From NCBI RefSeq assembly GCF_958979055.1, contig NC_084899.1:3347001-3411000 (forward strand): a stretch of DNA of 64,000 nucleotides. Direction: 5' to 3'. Positions 48,391-60,919 of the stretch are shown piece after piece. The first letter of the stretch is position 1; each line of letters starts with the position of its first letter. The translations under genes and the position numbers were made by a program. The notes below the pieces were generated by a model. The model saw only the letters and a program-made list of their open reading frames with translations, did not search any database and was not told the origin of the DNA. The DNA comes from Alnus glutinosa (lineage: Eukaryota; Streptophyta; Magnoliopsida; Fagales; Betulaceae).

Positions 48391-48604
48391 ATTATCTTAT
48401 TAACTATATAAATTTGTGAAATTACAGTGTACATAGCATATACACATAAGGTTAGGTTTTAAGGCTATATGCTATATGTAAATTCTATACTTGGAGTTTA
48501 CATGTTGAATTCCTTATTTATATATATATGGTATACTGAGAAGTACGTAAACCCTAACCTAATTTACATATTGTACTATATGCATAATTAAACCAAATTT
48601 GGTG

Positions 48605-48643
<39 letters not shown>

Positions 48644-48839
48644 CCAAATAGTTCAAATTAGGGTTTAGTTTTGTACACCATCTACGTTTAGAAACAAAAA
48701 AAAAAAAATTAAAACATAACAAAATTTAAAAACCTATAATTAATACTATATATATAGATATGCATCTATGTAAACGGTTTAGAAACTATATATATTTATA
48801 ATGACTTGTATATATATACCCTAACCTTGCTATTTATGG

Positions 48840-49911
48840 CTATATATAGTAAATGCAATTATTTTGAGGGTTCCGTGCTACATAATAAATTAAATACTTA
48901 TGGTTTAGTCCCTTATATAGTACATACACTTAGGGTTTATGGCTATATATAGTACATACACTTAGAATTATGGTTTATAGTTATATATAGTATATACACT
49001 TAAGGTTAGGGTTTATAGCTATATATAGTATATATACTTAGGGTTAGGGTTTATCGATATATATAGTATATACACTTAGAATTAGGGTTTATAGCTATAT
49101 ATATTATTTACACTTAGGGTTTATAGCTATATATAGTATATACACTTAGGTCAATGGCTATATATAGTACATACACTTATGGTTAGGGTTTATGGCTATA
49201 TATAGTATATACACTTAGGGTTAGGATTTATAGCTATATTAGTATAAGTATATACTTAGGGTTAGGGTTTATCGATATATATAGTATATACACTTAGGGT
49301 TAGGGTTTATAACTATATATAGTATATATACTTAGGGTTAGGGTTTATCGCTATATATAGTATATACACTTAGGGTTAGGGGTTTTAGGGTTTATAGGTA
49401 TATATAATATATACACTTAGGGCTATGTGTTATAATTTAATTGATTTTACATTTTATGAATAATAATGTCAATATAATTTTCACGTGTCATTATTGTACA
49501 CTTTTAAATATAACATTAAATCCTAGATTGATTATAATTAGATTGTTCCGATATTATAGAAATTCGAATGAATTTGGCTTATGTGCTGTTACAAAAAACT
49601 ACATTATATTTACTATAATTTTGTATGAGAAAGATTGTGATATTAAATCTAAACAGTTGGAAAAATGAAAAAAAAAAAAACTATAGCGTATATCTTATAG
49701 TATTTTTACGACGTTTAAGTCGAATTTTATTCAATCAAGTTAAAAAGAGAATCTCCTCAAACAATTAAAAAATTAAAAATTAAAAAGCTAAATGTGAATT
49801 TTTCTCATTCTTTAAAGAGAAATATTTAATTTCATTCTCTTACACATCTCATATCCATGTTTGTACAAGAGATGTGTAAATCAATCATTGAATTTATGTA
49901 CTATATGTGGG

Positions 49912-49945
<34 letters not shown>

Positions 49946-50660
49946 ATATACACTTAGGATTAGAGTTTATGACTATATCAAGTATACGCACTTAGGGTTA
50001 GGGTTTATGACTATATATAGTACATACACTTATGGTTAGGGTTTATAGATATATATAGTACATACACTTAGGGTTAGGGTTTATAGCTATATATAGTACA
50101 TACACTTAGGGTTAGGGTTTATAGCTATATATAGTACATACACTTAGGGTTAGAGTTTATGTACATATATAGTACATATACCTAGGGTTAGGGTTTATGT
50201 ATATATATAGTACATACACTTACGGTTAGGGTTTATAGCTATATATAGTGCATACACTTAGGGTTAGGGTTTATAGCTATATATAGTACATACACTTACG
50301 GTTAGGGTTTATAGATATATATAATACATACACTTACAGTTAGGGTTTATGTACATATATATTAAATATACCTAGGGTTAGGATTTCTGTACATATATAG
50401 TACATACACTTACGGTTAGAGTTTATAGCTATATATAGTACATACACTTAGGGTTAGAGTTTATAGTTATATATAGTATATACACTTAGGGTTTATGTAC
50501 AAATATAATACATACACCTAGAGTTAGGGTTTATGTACATATGTAGTATATACACTTAGGGTTAGGGTTTATAGTTATATATAGTACATACACTTACGGT
50601 TATTATTTATGGCTATATATAGCATAGTATATACATACACTTAGGGTCGGGTTAGGGTTT
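48840..50660. repeat. Array of about 38-bp repeats with TTAGGG motifs
   Basis: Roughly forty degenerate units of form tatagctatatatagta, catacactta, gggttagggttta. Each unit carries one or two telomere-like TTAGGG words on the plus strand. A unique segment at about 49430-49940 splits the array. The array lies inside the CACTA element and codes for nothing. Confidence 0.85.
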
Positions 50661-50704
50661 ATATATTTATATGTATAATTTTTACTTTTTACAAAAAAAT
50701 TAAA

Positions 50705-50870
50705 AATCAGTTTTACAATTAATTGGAGACGTGTAATTTTATTACACGTCTCCCATTAGGGACGTGTATATTAGTACACATTCCTAATTGGCCACGTGGC
50801 CAACATTTGGCCAGGTGCACAGCGCGAGACAATTCCCGTGCGCCACCTGGCCATTTCTTTTAAATTTCTT
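50705..50870. repeat. Second subterminal-like block inside the CACTA element
   Basis: Contains GAGACGTGTAAT, ATTACACGTCTC, GGACGTGTA and GGCCACGTGGCC, like the element's left end, but 2.6 kb inside it. The 38-bp array separates the two blocks. Confidence 0.65.
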
Positions 50871-50934
50871 TTTTTTAGAAAAAAATAAATAAAATTTTTA
50901 AATGGGTAGCTTCTAGAGGAAGCTACCCATCGAT

Positions 50935-51290
50935 CATATCTCTCTCTCTTACTCTTACTGTCTCTCTCTCTCCCTCTCCGTCAACGTCACCGACCTCCGC
51001 GCGTCCGGCCGTTCCTCCGGCCAGCTCCCTCTCCGTCAAAGCACCTCTGGCCAACTCACACACTCTCTCTCTCTCTCTCTAACCCAAACAGTACCGGCCC
51101 TTAACTCCGACCGGCGATTTAATCACTCCGGCCGTGACCTCTCTCCATACATTATAACAAAGTCTCCTTCTCTCTCCCTCTCTCTCTGTCTCTATCTCTC
51201 TCTATATCTGTCGCTCTCTCTCTCTCTCTCTAAATATCTCTCTGTCTCTCTCTCTCTCTCTCTGCATCTCTATCTCTCTGAATTGTGTTT
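50935..51290. repeat. CT-rich leader region
   Basis: Pyrimidine-rich run with CTCTCT tracts, likely the promoter/5' leader of the CACTA transcript. A splice-like caacaacgcag/gta follows at about 51333. Positions 51300-52270 contain nothing else recognisable. Confidence 0.5.
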
Positions 51291-52289
51291 TTCTTTTGTT
51301 TTCTTTTGTTTTATTAATTTTTTTTCTCCAACAACGCAGGTACAAAATCCTTAAGAAGCATAAATTAGACCACAACAAATATAAGGAGCATAAATTGTAA
51401 GTAATTTTCCCTTATTTTTGTCATTGATTTTTTTGCTATAATAAACGTGGTACATTTAAATGTATTTGTTTAAAATATGTTCCTATTTGTTTTAATATTT
51501 TCTAATAATAAACATGGATTTAGCAATTAATACTGGACAGTTTTTTTTTCCCCATGCAATGCTACTGATTTTGTTGGGTTTGTATATATATTGTTTTGTT
51601 TTTTTTTTTAGTTTTTTTGTGGTTTTGCATGTGAAATATGCATACATTTTTTTTTTGTCTTTTTTTTGATATATTTTACTATACTACAAATATGGTTTTG
51701 CATGGGAAACCAACGATTACAAATTGACCGTCCACTTTTTACTTCATTATTCGTATTATAAAATTTACAATATCATTTTGTCACTTTAAACGTTGGTGTG
51801 AGGAGAAGACATATTTTCTCTAAGTATTCAGTACAATTCGCCTTAACAACAAAATTTAAAAAAGCAACATAAAATCAATATATGCATTTTACATATGGGC
51901 GACATATACAAATTCATAAAAAATCAAAATATGAAAAAATGAATTCTAAAAATGGTTCACATATACAAAATCACCTTAAAATAAATTGTGGAATTGTTTA
52001 AAATCAAATTTCAACAACTATGTTGTACACTCTATTTCAGCATTTTTTTCTATAAAAATAATAACATAGTTTAATTGTACATTTATGTTGCTATTATCCT
52101 TTTTGACAAATTTTTACAAAAATGATTTTCAAACAAACTTTCTCTCATTTAATAATAAAATGATCGTACCCAACGATTTCAACGAAAATTAACCTCAATA
52201 ATTATAATCAATAAAACAAAAACAAATTTGAAACAAATTTGTCACTGTCTACCATTTACAATAATATATGTTATTGAGTAATTCCTAAC

Positions 52290-53165
52290 AAAGGTCTAAA
52301 CCCTAAACCCTAAAAAATTAAAAAACCCTAAACCCGTAAGAAAAAACAAAAACCCTAACCCTAAACCCTAAAAAAATACAAAAACCCTAAACCTATAAGA
52401 AAAAAAAACCCTAACCCTAAACCCTAAACCCTTCAAAAAATAGAAATAAAAAAATTTACCCTAAACCCTTCAAAAAATAAAAATAAAATCAAAAACCCTA
52501 AACCCGTAAGAAAAAAACAAAAATCCTAACCCTAAACCCTAAAAAAATACAAAAACCCTAAACCTATAAGGAAAAACAAAAACCCTAACCCTAAACCCTA
52601 AACACTAAAAAAAACCCAAAAACTATAAACCCTTAAAAAAAAAAAGAATTACAAAAACCATAAACCCTTAAGAAAAAACAAAAACCCTAACCCTAAATCC
52701 TTAAGAAAAAAAAAACCTAATCCTAAACCCTAAACCCTTAAAAACAAAACCCTAAACCCTTAAGAAAAAACAAAAACCCTTACCCTAAATCCTTAAGAAA
52801 AAAAAAAAACCTAACCCTAAACCCTAAACCCTTAAAAACAAAACCCTAAACCCTTAAGAAAAAACCAAAACCCTAACCCTAAACCCTTAAAAAAAAAAAC
52901 ACGTAAACCCTAACCTTAAACCCTAACCTTTAAGAAAAAGAAACCCTAAATCCTTAAAAAAATATAAATAAAAAAGTAAACCCTAACCCTAACCCTAACC
53001 CTAAACCCTTCAAAAAAATATAAATAAAAAAATAAAACCTAAACCCTTAAAACACAAACAAAAACTCTAACCATAAACCTTAAACCCTAAACCCTTTAAA
53101 AAAAAAAAAATTACAAAAACCAAAACCCTAAACCGTAAACCCTAAAACCATAACCGTAAAATTGT
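52290..53165. repeat. CCCTAAA telomere-like array
   Basis: Dense AACCCTAAACCCTAA and CCCTAACCCTAA words separated by A-runs and short imperfect repeats of about 60 bp. The strand sense is opposite to the TTAGGG array at 48840-50660. It ends about 85 bp before the transposase start. Confidence 0.9.
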
Positions 53166-53248
53166 AACCCATGTTCTTTCTTTTTTTACAAGTTCACATT
53201 GTAAGAAGTATGATTTGTCTCAGTCTCTTAACCCTATACAGAGAAATA

Positions 53249-56200
53249 TGGACAAGTCTTGGATGTCAGCATGTAGGGGCACGACACAGTATAACGACGG
53301 GTGTAGGCGTTTGTGGCATTTGCCGTTAGTAACTGTAGGGCTGTAGATGGCAAAATTTACTGCCCATGCAAGTATTGTCGAAATAACCAGCGTCACACTC
53401 CGTATTACGTTCTTGCCCACCTGACAGGAGGTAGGGGGATGAATTCGGGATACAATTTGTGGTATATGCACGGTGAGACCACGAGCGGGTTTGCTGTTCG
53501 TGGTCTGTGTTCGAGTCATCACAGTGGCACAGATTCCGCTGCCTGTAGCACTGAACAGGGTGAATTCACAGAACAGGGGGGGCCCTGGAACAGGATGATG
53601 ACATGCACGCCATGTTGCGTGACGCCTTCGGCATGCACGATGTTGCTGAAGCCGTCAGTACGGATCCGCAACAAGTTGACGAAGGAACCTCTTGCGGGGA
53701 TGCATTGAAGTACCAAGAGTTGTTAAAGACTGCCGAGAAGCCACTTCACCCTGGTACCAGGCATAGTAAATTGAGTGTTACTGTACACATGTACAATTTG
53801 AAGTGCGTTGGAGGTATTAGTAACAAAATTTTTTCAGACATTCTCGAGTTTATCAATCAGCTGTTGCCTCCTTGCGATGAGACATTGCCAGTTAATACGT
53901 ATGAGGCGAAGAAGTTCCTAAGTTTCATGGGTCTAGGGTATGAGAAGATTCCGGCATGCCGTAATGACTGTATGTTATTCTGGAAAGACAATAAAGAATT
54001 AGATTCATGTACCGTATGTGGAGAATCTAAGTGGAGGGCTGATACACATATAGATGAGGATGGTGAGGTCATATCAGAGAGGAAAAAACGCCCGGTGAAA
54101 ATGTTTAGGTGGTTTCTACTCATCCCACGGTTACAGAGGTTATTCATGTCTGAGCATACTGCACCCCATATAACATGGCATGCAGAAGGCCGCACTAGGG
54201 ATGGCATATTGAGGCACCCGGCCAACGGTGAGGCATGGAGATCGTTTGACATTTTACATCCAGATTTTATGGCAGACAGTAGGAACATCCAGCTTGGTTT
54301 GACAGCAGATGGATTTAATCCTTTTGGGAACATGAGCACATCCCACAGCACATGGCCCGTAATGCTTGTGCCGTACAATTTGCCTCATTGGATGTGCATG
54401 AAACAGACATCGTTCATCCTGTCACTGGTTATCCTTGGACCGAGCTCATCAAGTATGGATATTGATGTTTACCTTCAGCCATTGATTGATGAGTTGCTGG
54501 AGCTGTGAAATGTAGGGGTACGAACATTCGATGCTTCAAAGAAGGAAAATTTTAATATGCGATCCCAGTTGATGTGGACAATAAACGACTTGCCAGCGTA
54601 TGCAGATTTATCTGATTGGCCTAACAGGGGTGTGAAGGCATGTCCTTGCTGTATGCAATCGACACGTTCTAAATATTTAAAGAACGGATGTAAATTTTGC
54701 TACATGGGGCATTGAAGATACTTGCAAACTGAACATATGTGGCGGCTGAACAGAAGAACATTTGACGGTACTGAAGAATTTGACAGCGCGCCAAATGTGC
54801 CATGCGGAGACGAGATCCTCCAACAGTTAGACGGAGTTGCGTTTGGGGATGAGAACGCGGGTAAGAAGAAGAAACGGAAGAAGCGGAAGAAGGGTGCAGG
54901 GAGTTCCGATGATGTTATGTGGAAGAAGAAAAGTATTTTTTTCAGATTGCCGTATTGGAAAGACAATTTGCTTTGGCACAATCTTGATGTTATGCACATA
55001 GAAAAAAATGTCATGGATAATATACTTGGCACTATTTTGGATATCAAAGGGAAATCAAAGGACAACCTGGCAGCTCGGCTGGACTTGCAGGAAATGGGGT
55101 TGAGACCTAAGTTGCATCCGTTCACTGCCGCAAATGGTAAGACGTATATTCCCGCTGCCTATCACACGATGTCTAGGGAGGACAAAGAAAATTTTCTGAA
55201 GGTTCTTCGAAATGTGAGGGTCCCAGACGGATACGCCTCGAACATCTCACGGTGTGTTCGGCTCAAGGACCGTACAATTTCCGGGTTGAAGAGCCATGAT
55301 AGTCACAAACTGATGCAACAGCTTCTCCCAATTGCATTGCGTCAGTCATTGCCAGATAAAGTTGTTAGACCTCTTGTGGAGATTTCTGCATTTTGTAGAG
55401 GCATATGCTCAACCAAGCTATCACAAGAAGAGATGGACCGACTGCAAGGTGACGTCTGTATCACTTTGTGCAAGCTAGAACAGGTATTTCCTCCAGGGTT
55501 TTTTACCAGCATGGTCCATTTGGTCGTGCATCTTGTGCTCGAGTGTAGACTCGGCGGACCCATGCAGTATAGGTGGATGTACCTGGCAGAGAGGTAAAAT
55601 TCTGCGTAATATATACATATATATATTTTGATTTAATTGGTTCTCTAATTGACGACAATAAAAATGTCGTGTATGTGTGTACACCAGGAGTCTTGGGAGT
55701 TTCAAGTCTAATGTGCGCAATAAAGCGACTCTTGAAGGGTGCATTACAAAGGGGTACATAGCGACCGAGCTGGTAACGTTCTATTCAAGGTATGTGGATA
55801 ACGCACCAACATTCCACAACAGACCTCAGAGAAATCCTGATGGATCCAAGGGAGCGGGCACGCGAGTTACCCTGAACCGGTTGACAATACACCAGATTCA
55901 TCGTTATATTGTGTTCAACTCATTAGAGTTTCACAATTTGCGGATGTAAGTAGTGTTTATATATTTAACAGAATTCGAATAAAATTATTAATAACAATTA
56001 TTACATAATTGTATACGCTGAATGTAGGATGCACAAAGACGCGCTTAGGCGATCATGCACTAGGGGTCGCATTACGGAGGCTCTTATTGAAGCATAACAT
56101 CATGAGCAGTTCTGCGAATGGTACCGTGCATATGTAAGGAAATAGTGGCAATTTTGAAATTGGCAAAATTTATGCGTGTTCAGTGTAATTAACCAATGTG

Positions 56201-56861
56201 ATATTTAATAATTGTAATTATAACATAGGTCGATGGCTTGGAAGATCAACGAAGGGAGGAATTGGGCAACAAATTGGTTATGCGTTGTAGATGGCTAAAG
56301 GAGACAGCGATCAAGTACAACAGGTACGTGGTAAATGGGAAATTGTTCCGCACGCTTGCCCATGATGTGGGAAGGAGGACTCAGAACAGCGGCGTGTGTG
56401 TTCCAACCGTTGAAGGCGAAACGTACTACGGACAGTTAACCGATATAGTTGAGGTCGAATACTATGACAGGACTACGTACGTCCTATTTAAGTGCAATTG
56501 GGCAGACCCCACGATGGATAGAGGATTCAGAATAAACGAGTATGGCCTAGTGTTTGTCAACTTCAATCACCTCGTCCACAGGGGAGAACTGATTAAGGAC
56601 GAGCCGTGCGTACTTACATCTCAGGTAGATCAAGTATTCTACGTCGAAGATGGAAGGAACCCAAATTGGGTTTGTGCAGTTAGGGCCAAACCGCGCAACA
56701 TGTACGACGTTGGGCAAGGGGAAGGGAGTAATGAGGCAGGTACAACCTATCATGAGTGTGTACCGCTCGTACTAGCCACTGATGACCTACCCGATACGAA
56801 TGATGAATTCGAATACGACAGGCCCGACATTGATCCGATTAAAGCTCTCGTGATAAAATGA
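53249..56861 (+). pseudogene. CACTA transposase TNPD (TNP2 type), decayed
   Basis: Starts MDKSWMSACRGTTQYNDG, the transposase-associated domain, with IYCPCKYCRNN after a one-base loss near 53307. A second shift lies in the G-run 53576-53582. Then comes the large TNP2 domain (VTVHMYNLKCVGGISNKIFS, HITWHAEGRTRDGILRHPA, FNPFGNMSTSHSTWPVMLVP, LLWHNLDVMHIEKNVMDNIL), with stops at 54506-54508 and near 54713. The DUF4218 part (FFTSMVHLVVHL, YRWMY) is followed by introns at about 55597-55686 and 55948-56026, then a stop near 56095 and a DUF4216-like end (TYYGQLTDIVEVEY, VLFKCNWAD). Normal TNPD cuts the TIRs. At least two frameshifts and three stops make this copy inactive. Confidence 0.88.
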
Positions 56862-57008
56862 TTGATATATTTATTGTTGGTACAATTCGCTTGAACTCAA
56901 TATACTTTTTTTTATTTGCATAAATTTCATTCTATAATTTGCATATTCATTAATAATATATAAAATACAAATTTTAATTAATTTGTCTACATTTGTTCGC
57001 AGGTATCG

Positions 57009-59761
57009 ATGGACCAGAGACCCCCTCCTTGTGCATATCGGGCACCCCGCCCACCCATGCCCCCCATAACCACGCCCACAGATTCGACGGCATTATACAC
57101 TGCGGCGTGGCCACACCACCAAGATGCCGCTTACAGACCATTGTTGCCGGGTACGGTGGCCGTGCCCACGTCAAATCACGGGCAGACCAGCACAGCTGGA
57201 TGTTCCAGTTCTCCATATTCGGAGCCGCCGACATTATCTCAGATAGGGTTCACCCCACCAGGTAACGTGGCTCGATGGTGGGTGCGAGAGGGGATGGGGT
57301 CACATGGTTACGCGCCGTACTTTCCGTTCACATATACTGGACCTATGCCATGTGGATCTGATAGTGAGACACAAGATGATAGGTTTCCTCTGCCACAGAC
57401 CGAGGAGATGCAGATGCCGTTTGTTGGGTTGGGACAGATGCCAGCACAGGCAGCGATGCAGGGCCAGATTATGAGGTTGAGACAGATGCCAGCATCGGCA
57501 GCGAGTCAGGGCCTGGGGCCTGAAGAGAGCAAGGTGCCTTTATCTGGGGAGAGCCAGGGGCCGATATCTGGAAAGAGCCAGGTACCACTTTCCGGTGAGA
57601 GTTAGATGCCAGATCTGAGGGGGAGCCAGATTCTCCATGAGGGGGACGTTGCGATGTTGGGTACCGATCAGTTGGCCCCCGATAGCCCCCAGGATATGCT
57701 TTCAGATGATGATCAGCAGCCTCCACCAGCGGGAGGGGTTGGCGAGGAGGTCGCAGGCGATCTAGCACATACAGATTGACTAGATTCGGTTGATGGGTAA
57801 GTACATATTTAGACATCCTTAAAACTCATATTATGTTACCAAAAATAAATTAAATTTACAATTTGTTGATATAATTATGTTTTTTAGTGTCAACCAATTA
57901 AATGTTGTATACTTTTTTTCATTAGGGTACAACCCAGACAGAACCATATATTATGAGGTGATTAGGGACCCAGAGAGAAATTGGGTGCTCCCGAGGGGGA
58001 AGAAGGTTGTGTTGCAGTACAATGCTGCTCTACAACCTGTAGGACGAGCCTGCAATCGTTTTAGGTGGGCTGAGGGCATGCTTATCAGGAAAGGGTCCTA
58101 CATACATATGAGGGACGAATGGGCGAAGGTAGATAAGCAGATTAAGCAGGCTATGTGGGACGCGCTGATGGTATGTTTATGAATCTAATTTATTTATTTA
58201 TTTGAATTAAACTTAAGATTAAGTTTTTCTTAAAGTTTTTAAACCTATAATGCTTAAATTGAATGTACAGGAGGAGTTCTATCTACCTGTATCAATAGAC
58301 AAGTGCAAGGCACAACAAGAAGCGTGGAATGATATTGGCCTTAAGCACCGCTCGTGGAAGTCAAGGTTCAAAACCAAGCTAGATATTTGAGACGGTGACA
58401 CGCCCGAGATTATACGTGCGAGAGTGCCGGACAATGTTTTTACGAAGTATGACGCAAAAGATGTAGAGTTCCTGCTGAGCGATTGGTGCACTGAGCAAAA
58501 AAGGGTATGTAGGTCTTTTATTGTATGACAAAAAAATGTTGTGGTTTTTTAATAATAGTTCATTTAATTTTATTACTACTTTAAGTGTGTCAATGCTTAC
58601 ATTTTTATCTTCATGTTCAATGCGTAGGCGACCTCTGAACGGATGAAGAGGCTGCGGGAGCAGAATGACCTTCCCCATTGTACGGGATCCAAAAGTTATG
58701 CCAGATTTAATCACGAGGAGGTATAAACAAATATATGTTTATGTTTTTAATATTTGTCGCTAATTGTTTTTCTTTTTCTTTACACTATTTTCTCGCTCTC
58801 TATTTGTTATATATTTCAACTGGATGACGACAGACATGTACATCTGGCACGCCCCCCACTCGCGCCACATTGTTCGTGAAGACCCACACAAGGAAAGACG
58901 GCACTTACTTGAATGAACGTACACGAGTCCTATGCATATGCTACTCATCTATTTTACTAATATTTCTAAATTATGTGTGTGATATGTCATTATTCAGTAT
59001 ATGAGTATTTCATGTTGACGACGTACATGAGAGGATGACGCAGAGTTTATCCAGTGATCCAGCCGCCACGCAGAGCGTCTCAGCAGACACAGTGCGTTAG
59101 GCACCGAACGACGCGTACGAACAGGCGGTGGGAGGCCTGAGTACGCGGGGAGGGTTCGGCAGTTTGGGTCGAACGTTACTCCTGTTCGGGGGACATGTTT
59201 CTCATACAGGCCTCGCTCACAAGGGGGACCATCTGAGGGCACATCTCAGGATTGGGCCGAACACGCCCGGAAGATGGAATAAATCCAAGCGGAGCTACGG
59301 GCTGAGCGAGAGAGGAATGACGCGTTGGAGCAGCGCATGCGACAGTTCAACGCCATGGAGCAACGCATGCGACAGTTCGAGGTCTTCATGTCCTCAATGG
59401 GAGTATCACAACCATGTCTTGGTGCTCAGTCTTCACCTGCAAACGTAGGTAGTACGTCGTCAGTTAGTAGTGCATCTGCAGGTATGATTTATATTGTGTA
59501 TAAGACAAAATTAATTTCAATTTGTTTTCATTACCCCTTTAATTTTGCAAGTAATATTATATACTTTAATTGTTTATATTACTTGCAGGTAATGCGACAA
59601 CGGTTGGTACGTTGTCGCCTATTGGACGACGGCTGAGCCAGCACTCCCCTGTCGCTACACCTTCGCCCGCTACACTATCCCTTGCGCAGCAATCGCCGGT
59701 TGGCGAGAACACGCTTGGGATGGTACCTCGTGCTTCGCAGGGACGCCCTTCGGATTTGTAG
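57009..59761 (+). pseudogene. CACTA accessory gene, TNPA-like (Transposase_24 type), decayed
   Basis: Probable exons: 57009 to about 57780, 57926-58170, 58271-58504, 58628 to about 58720, about 58830-58935, about 59000-59481 and 59589-59761, with GT/AG-like joints. The first exon is Pro/Met/Gln/Ser-rich with [10 protein letters not shown] and SGESQGP-type repeats. Later exons carry [31 protein letters not shown] and [18 protein letters not shown], typical of the plant Ptta/En/Spm protein family, then a coiled-coil stretch [19 protein letters not shown]. Stops at 57603-57605, 58388-58390, about 59098 and about 59278 disable it. TNPA-type proteins bind the subterminal repeats; that role here is inferred from family and position. 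Confidence 0.78.
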
Positions 59762-60165
59762 ATATTTTGTGTAATTATTTTTTGTTATTAACGAATATGT
59801 TTATTTTTTGTAATTATTTTTTGTTTGTAAAGATTTGCATAGTTAACAAATACGTTATTAATTATTGGTTTGTGTAATTTAATTTTGTGATATTTTTGGG
59901 TAAAATAAATATTGCGTTATTTGTGGTCGGAAATAAGAAAATTTAAAAAAAAAAAAAAAAAATTAATTAATTAACCCAAACAAATTTAAAAAAAAAAATA
60001 ACAAAACTAAATTGAAAAACTTTTTAAAAAAAAAAAAATTTTATTGTATTTTTTATTTAATTTAATTTTTTATTTAATTCTTTAATTGTATTTTTAATTT
60101 AATTTAAAAATACAATTAAAGAATTAAATAAAAAATACAATTAAATTTTTTTTAAAAAAAAACAC
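59762..60165. other. AT-rich 3' region of the CACTA element
   Basis: No ORF. From 60042 to 60142 there is a near-perfect inverted repeat of tttaattgtatttttaattt-type sequence around 60100. Probable 3' UTR of the TNPA-like gene. Confidence 0.5.
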
Positions 60166-60169
60166 ACAA

Positions 60170-60490
60170 AATAGACATGTGTATTCAAATACACGTGTCT
60201 GACAGTTGGACACGTGTATTGAAATACACGTATCCAAGTAGACACGAGTATTGAAATACACGTGTCTGACTGTCAAACACGTGTATTTAATACACGTGTC
60301 CAACTGTCAGACACGTGTATTACAATACACATGTCTAATCTGACACGTGTATTAAGATACACGTGTCAAAATGTGCAGTTAGTGACTTCCAAATCTAACA
60401 CGAGTCGCACGCGTGGCTATTTACACGTGGCAACCTGATCGACATGTGTACAGTGTCCGTACACGTGCCGAAATGCACGTGGCAAATTTT
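60170..60490. repeat. Right subterminal repeat array of the CACTA element
   Basis: At least ten copies of [A/G]ACACGTGTAT and ATACACGTGTC in alternating orientation, spaced about 20-30 bp, mirroring the left array. Confidence 0.88.
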
Positions 60491-60506
60491 TGCAATTTTT
60501 GTAGTG

Positions 60507-60679
60507 ATCATTGAATTCATCCCACAATTCAACGTTCGTTTTAAAATCATCATGTACATATTTACATAGCCTATTTTATGTTTATAGATCTTGATATTTG
60601 AGTGATTTCAAAATCAGCCACGATGCATTTTGAGCCAAGGCATGCCCGTCTAGGAGAAAAAAAGGAACAGCCCAACCTA

Positions 60680-60713
<34 letters not shown>

Positions 60714-60919
60714 TATTGATCATATTATATCCATTTTTGTATTTGTATGCCATTTTAGCTATCCACAATCACTATTTTATTTAAATAATTTTTTTTTTCA
60801 TATTTCTTTATTTTTTCTATAATTTTTTTTTGAATGTTAATCTTTTCCTAATGGTCATATTTTTAAAATTTTGTTTTTCTTCCTAATGGTCATATTTATA
60901 AATACGAAAAATGTACTCT
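60507..60919. other. HPt3 far-upstream region resumed
   Basis: Matches 8780-8950 (bcatcatcta tatattta-type, ggcctattttatgtttatag, gagtgatttcaaaatc). Contains a TA run at 60681-60711. No gene. It ends in the LINE target duplication AATGTACTCT at 60910-60919. Confidence 0.6.

Larger units (their letters stand above)
48054..60506 (+). mobile_element. Complete CACTA (En/Spm-type) transposon, 12.45 kb
   Basis: Ends are CACTACAAAAA at 48054 and TTTTTGTAGTG ending at 60506, with a 3-bp duplication ATC on each side (48051-48053, 60507-60509). The flanks together restore the HPt upstream sequence found at 8760-8830. Subterminal arrays of ACACGTGTC-type motifs occur at both ends. It carries a TNPD-like transposase gene (53249-56861) and a TNPA-like gene (57009-59761), both on the plus strand and both with stops or frameshifts. 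It could not move on its own now but might respond to an active relative. Confidence 0.95.

Noticed and set aside
49000..53165. A real telomere or chromosome end
   Set aside because: Units are degenerate, mixed with AT-rich DNA, in opposite senses, and enclosed by CACTA ends with a TSD.
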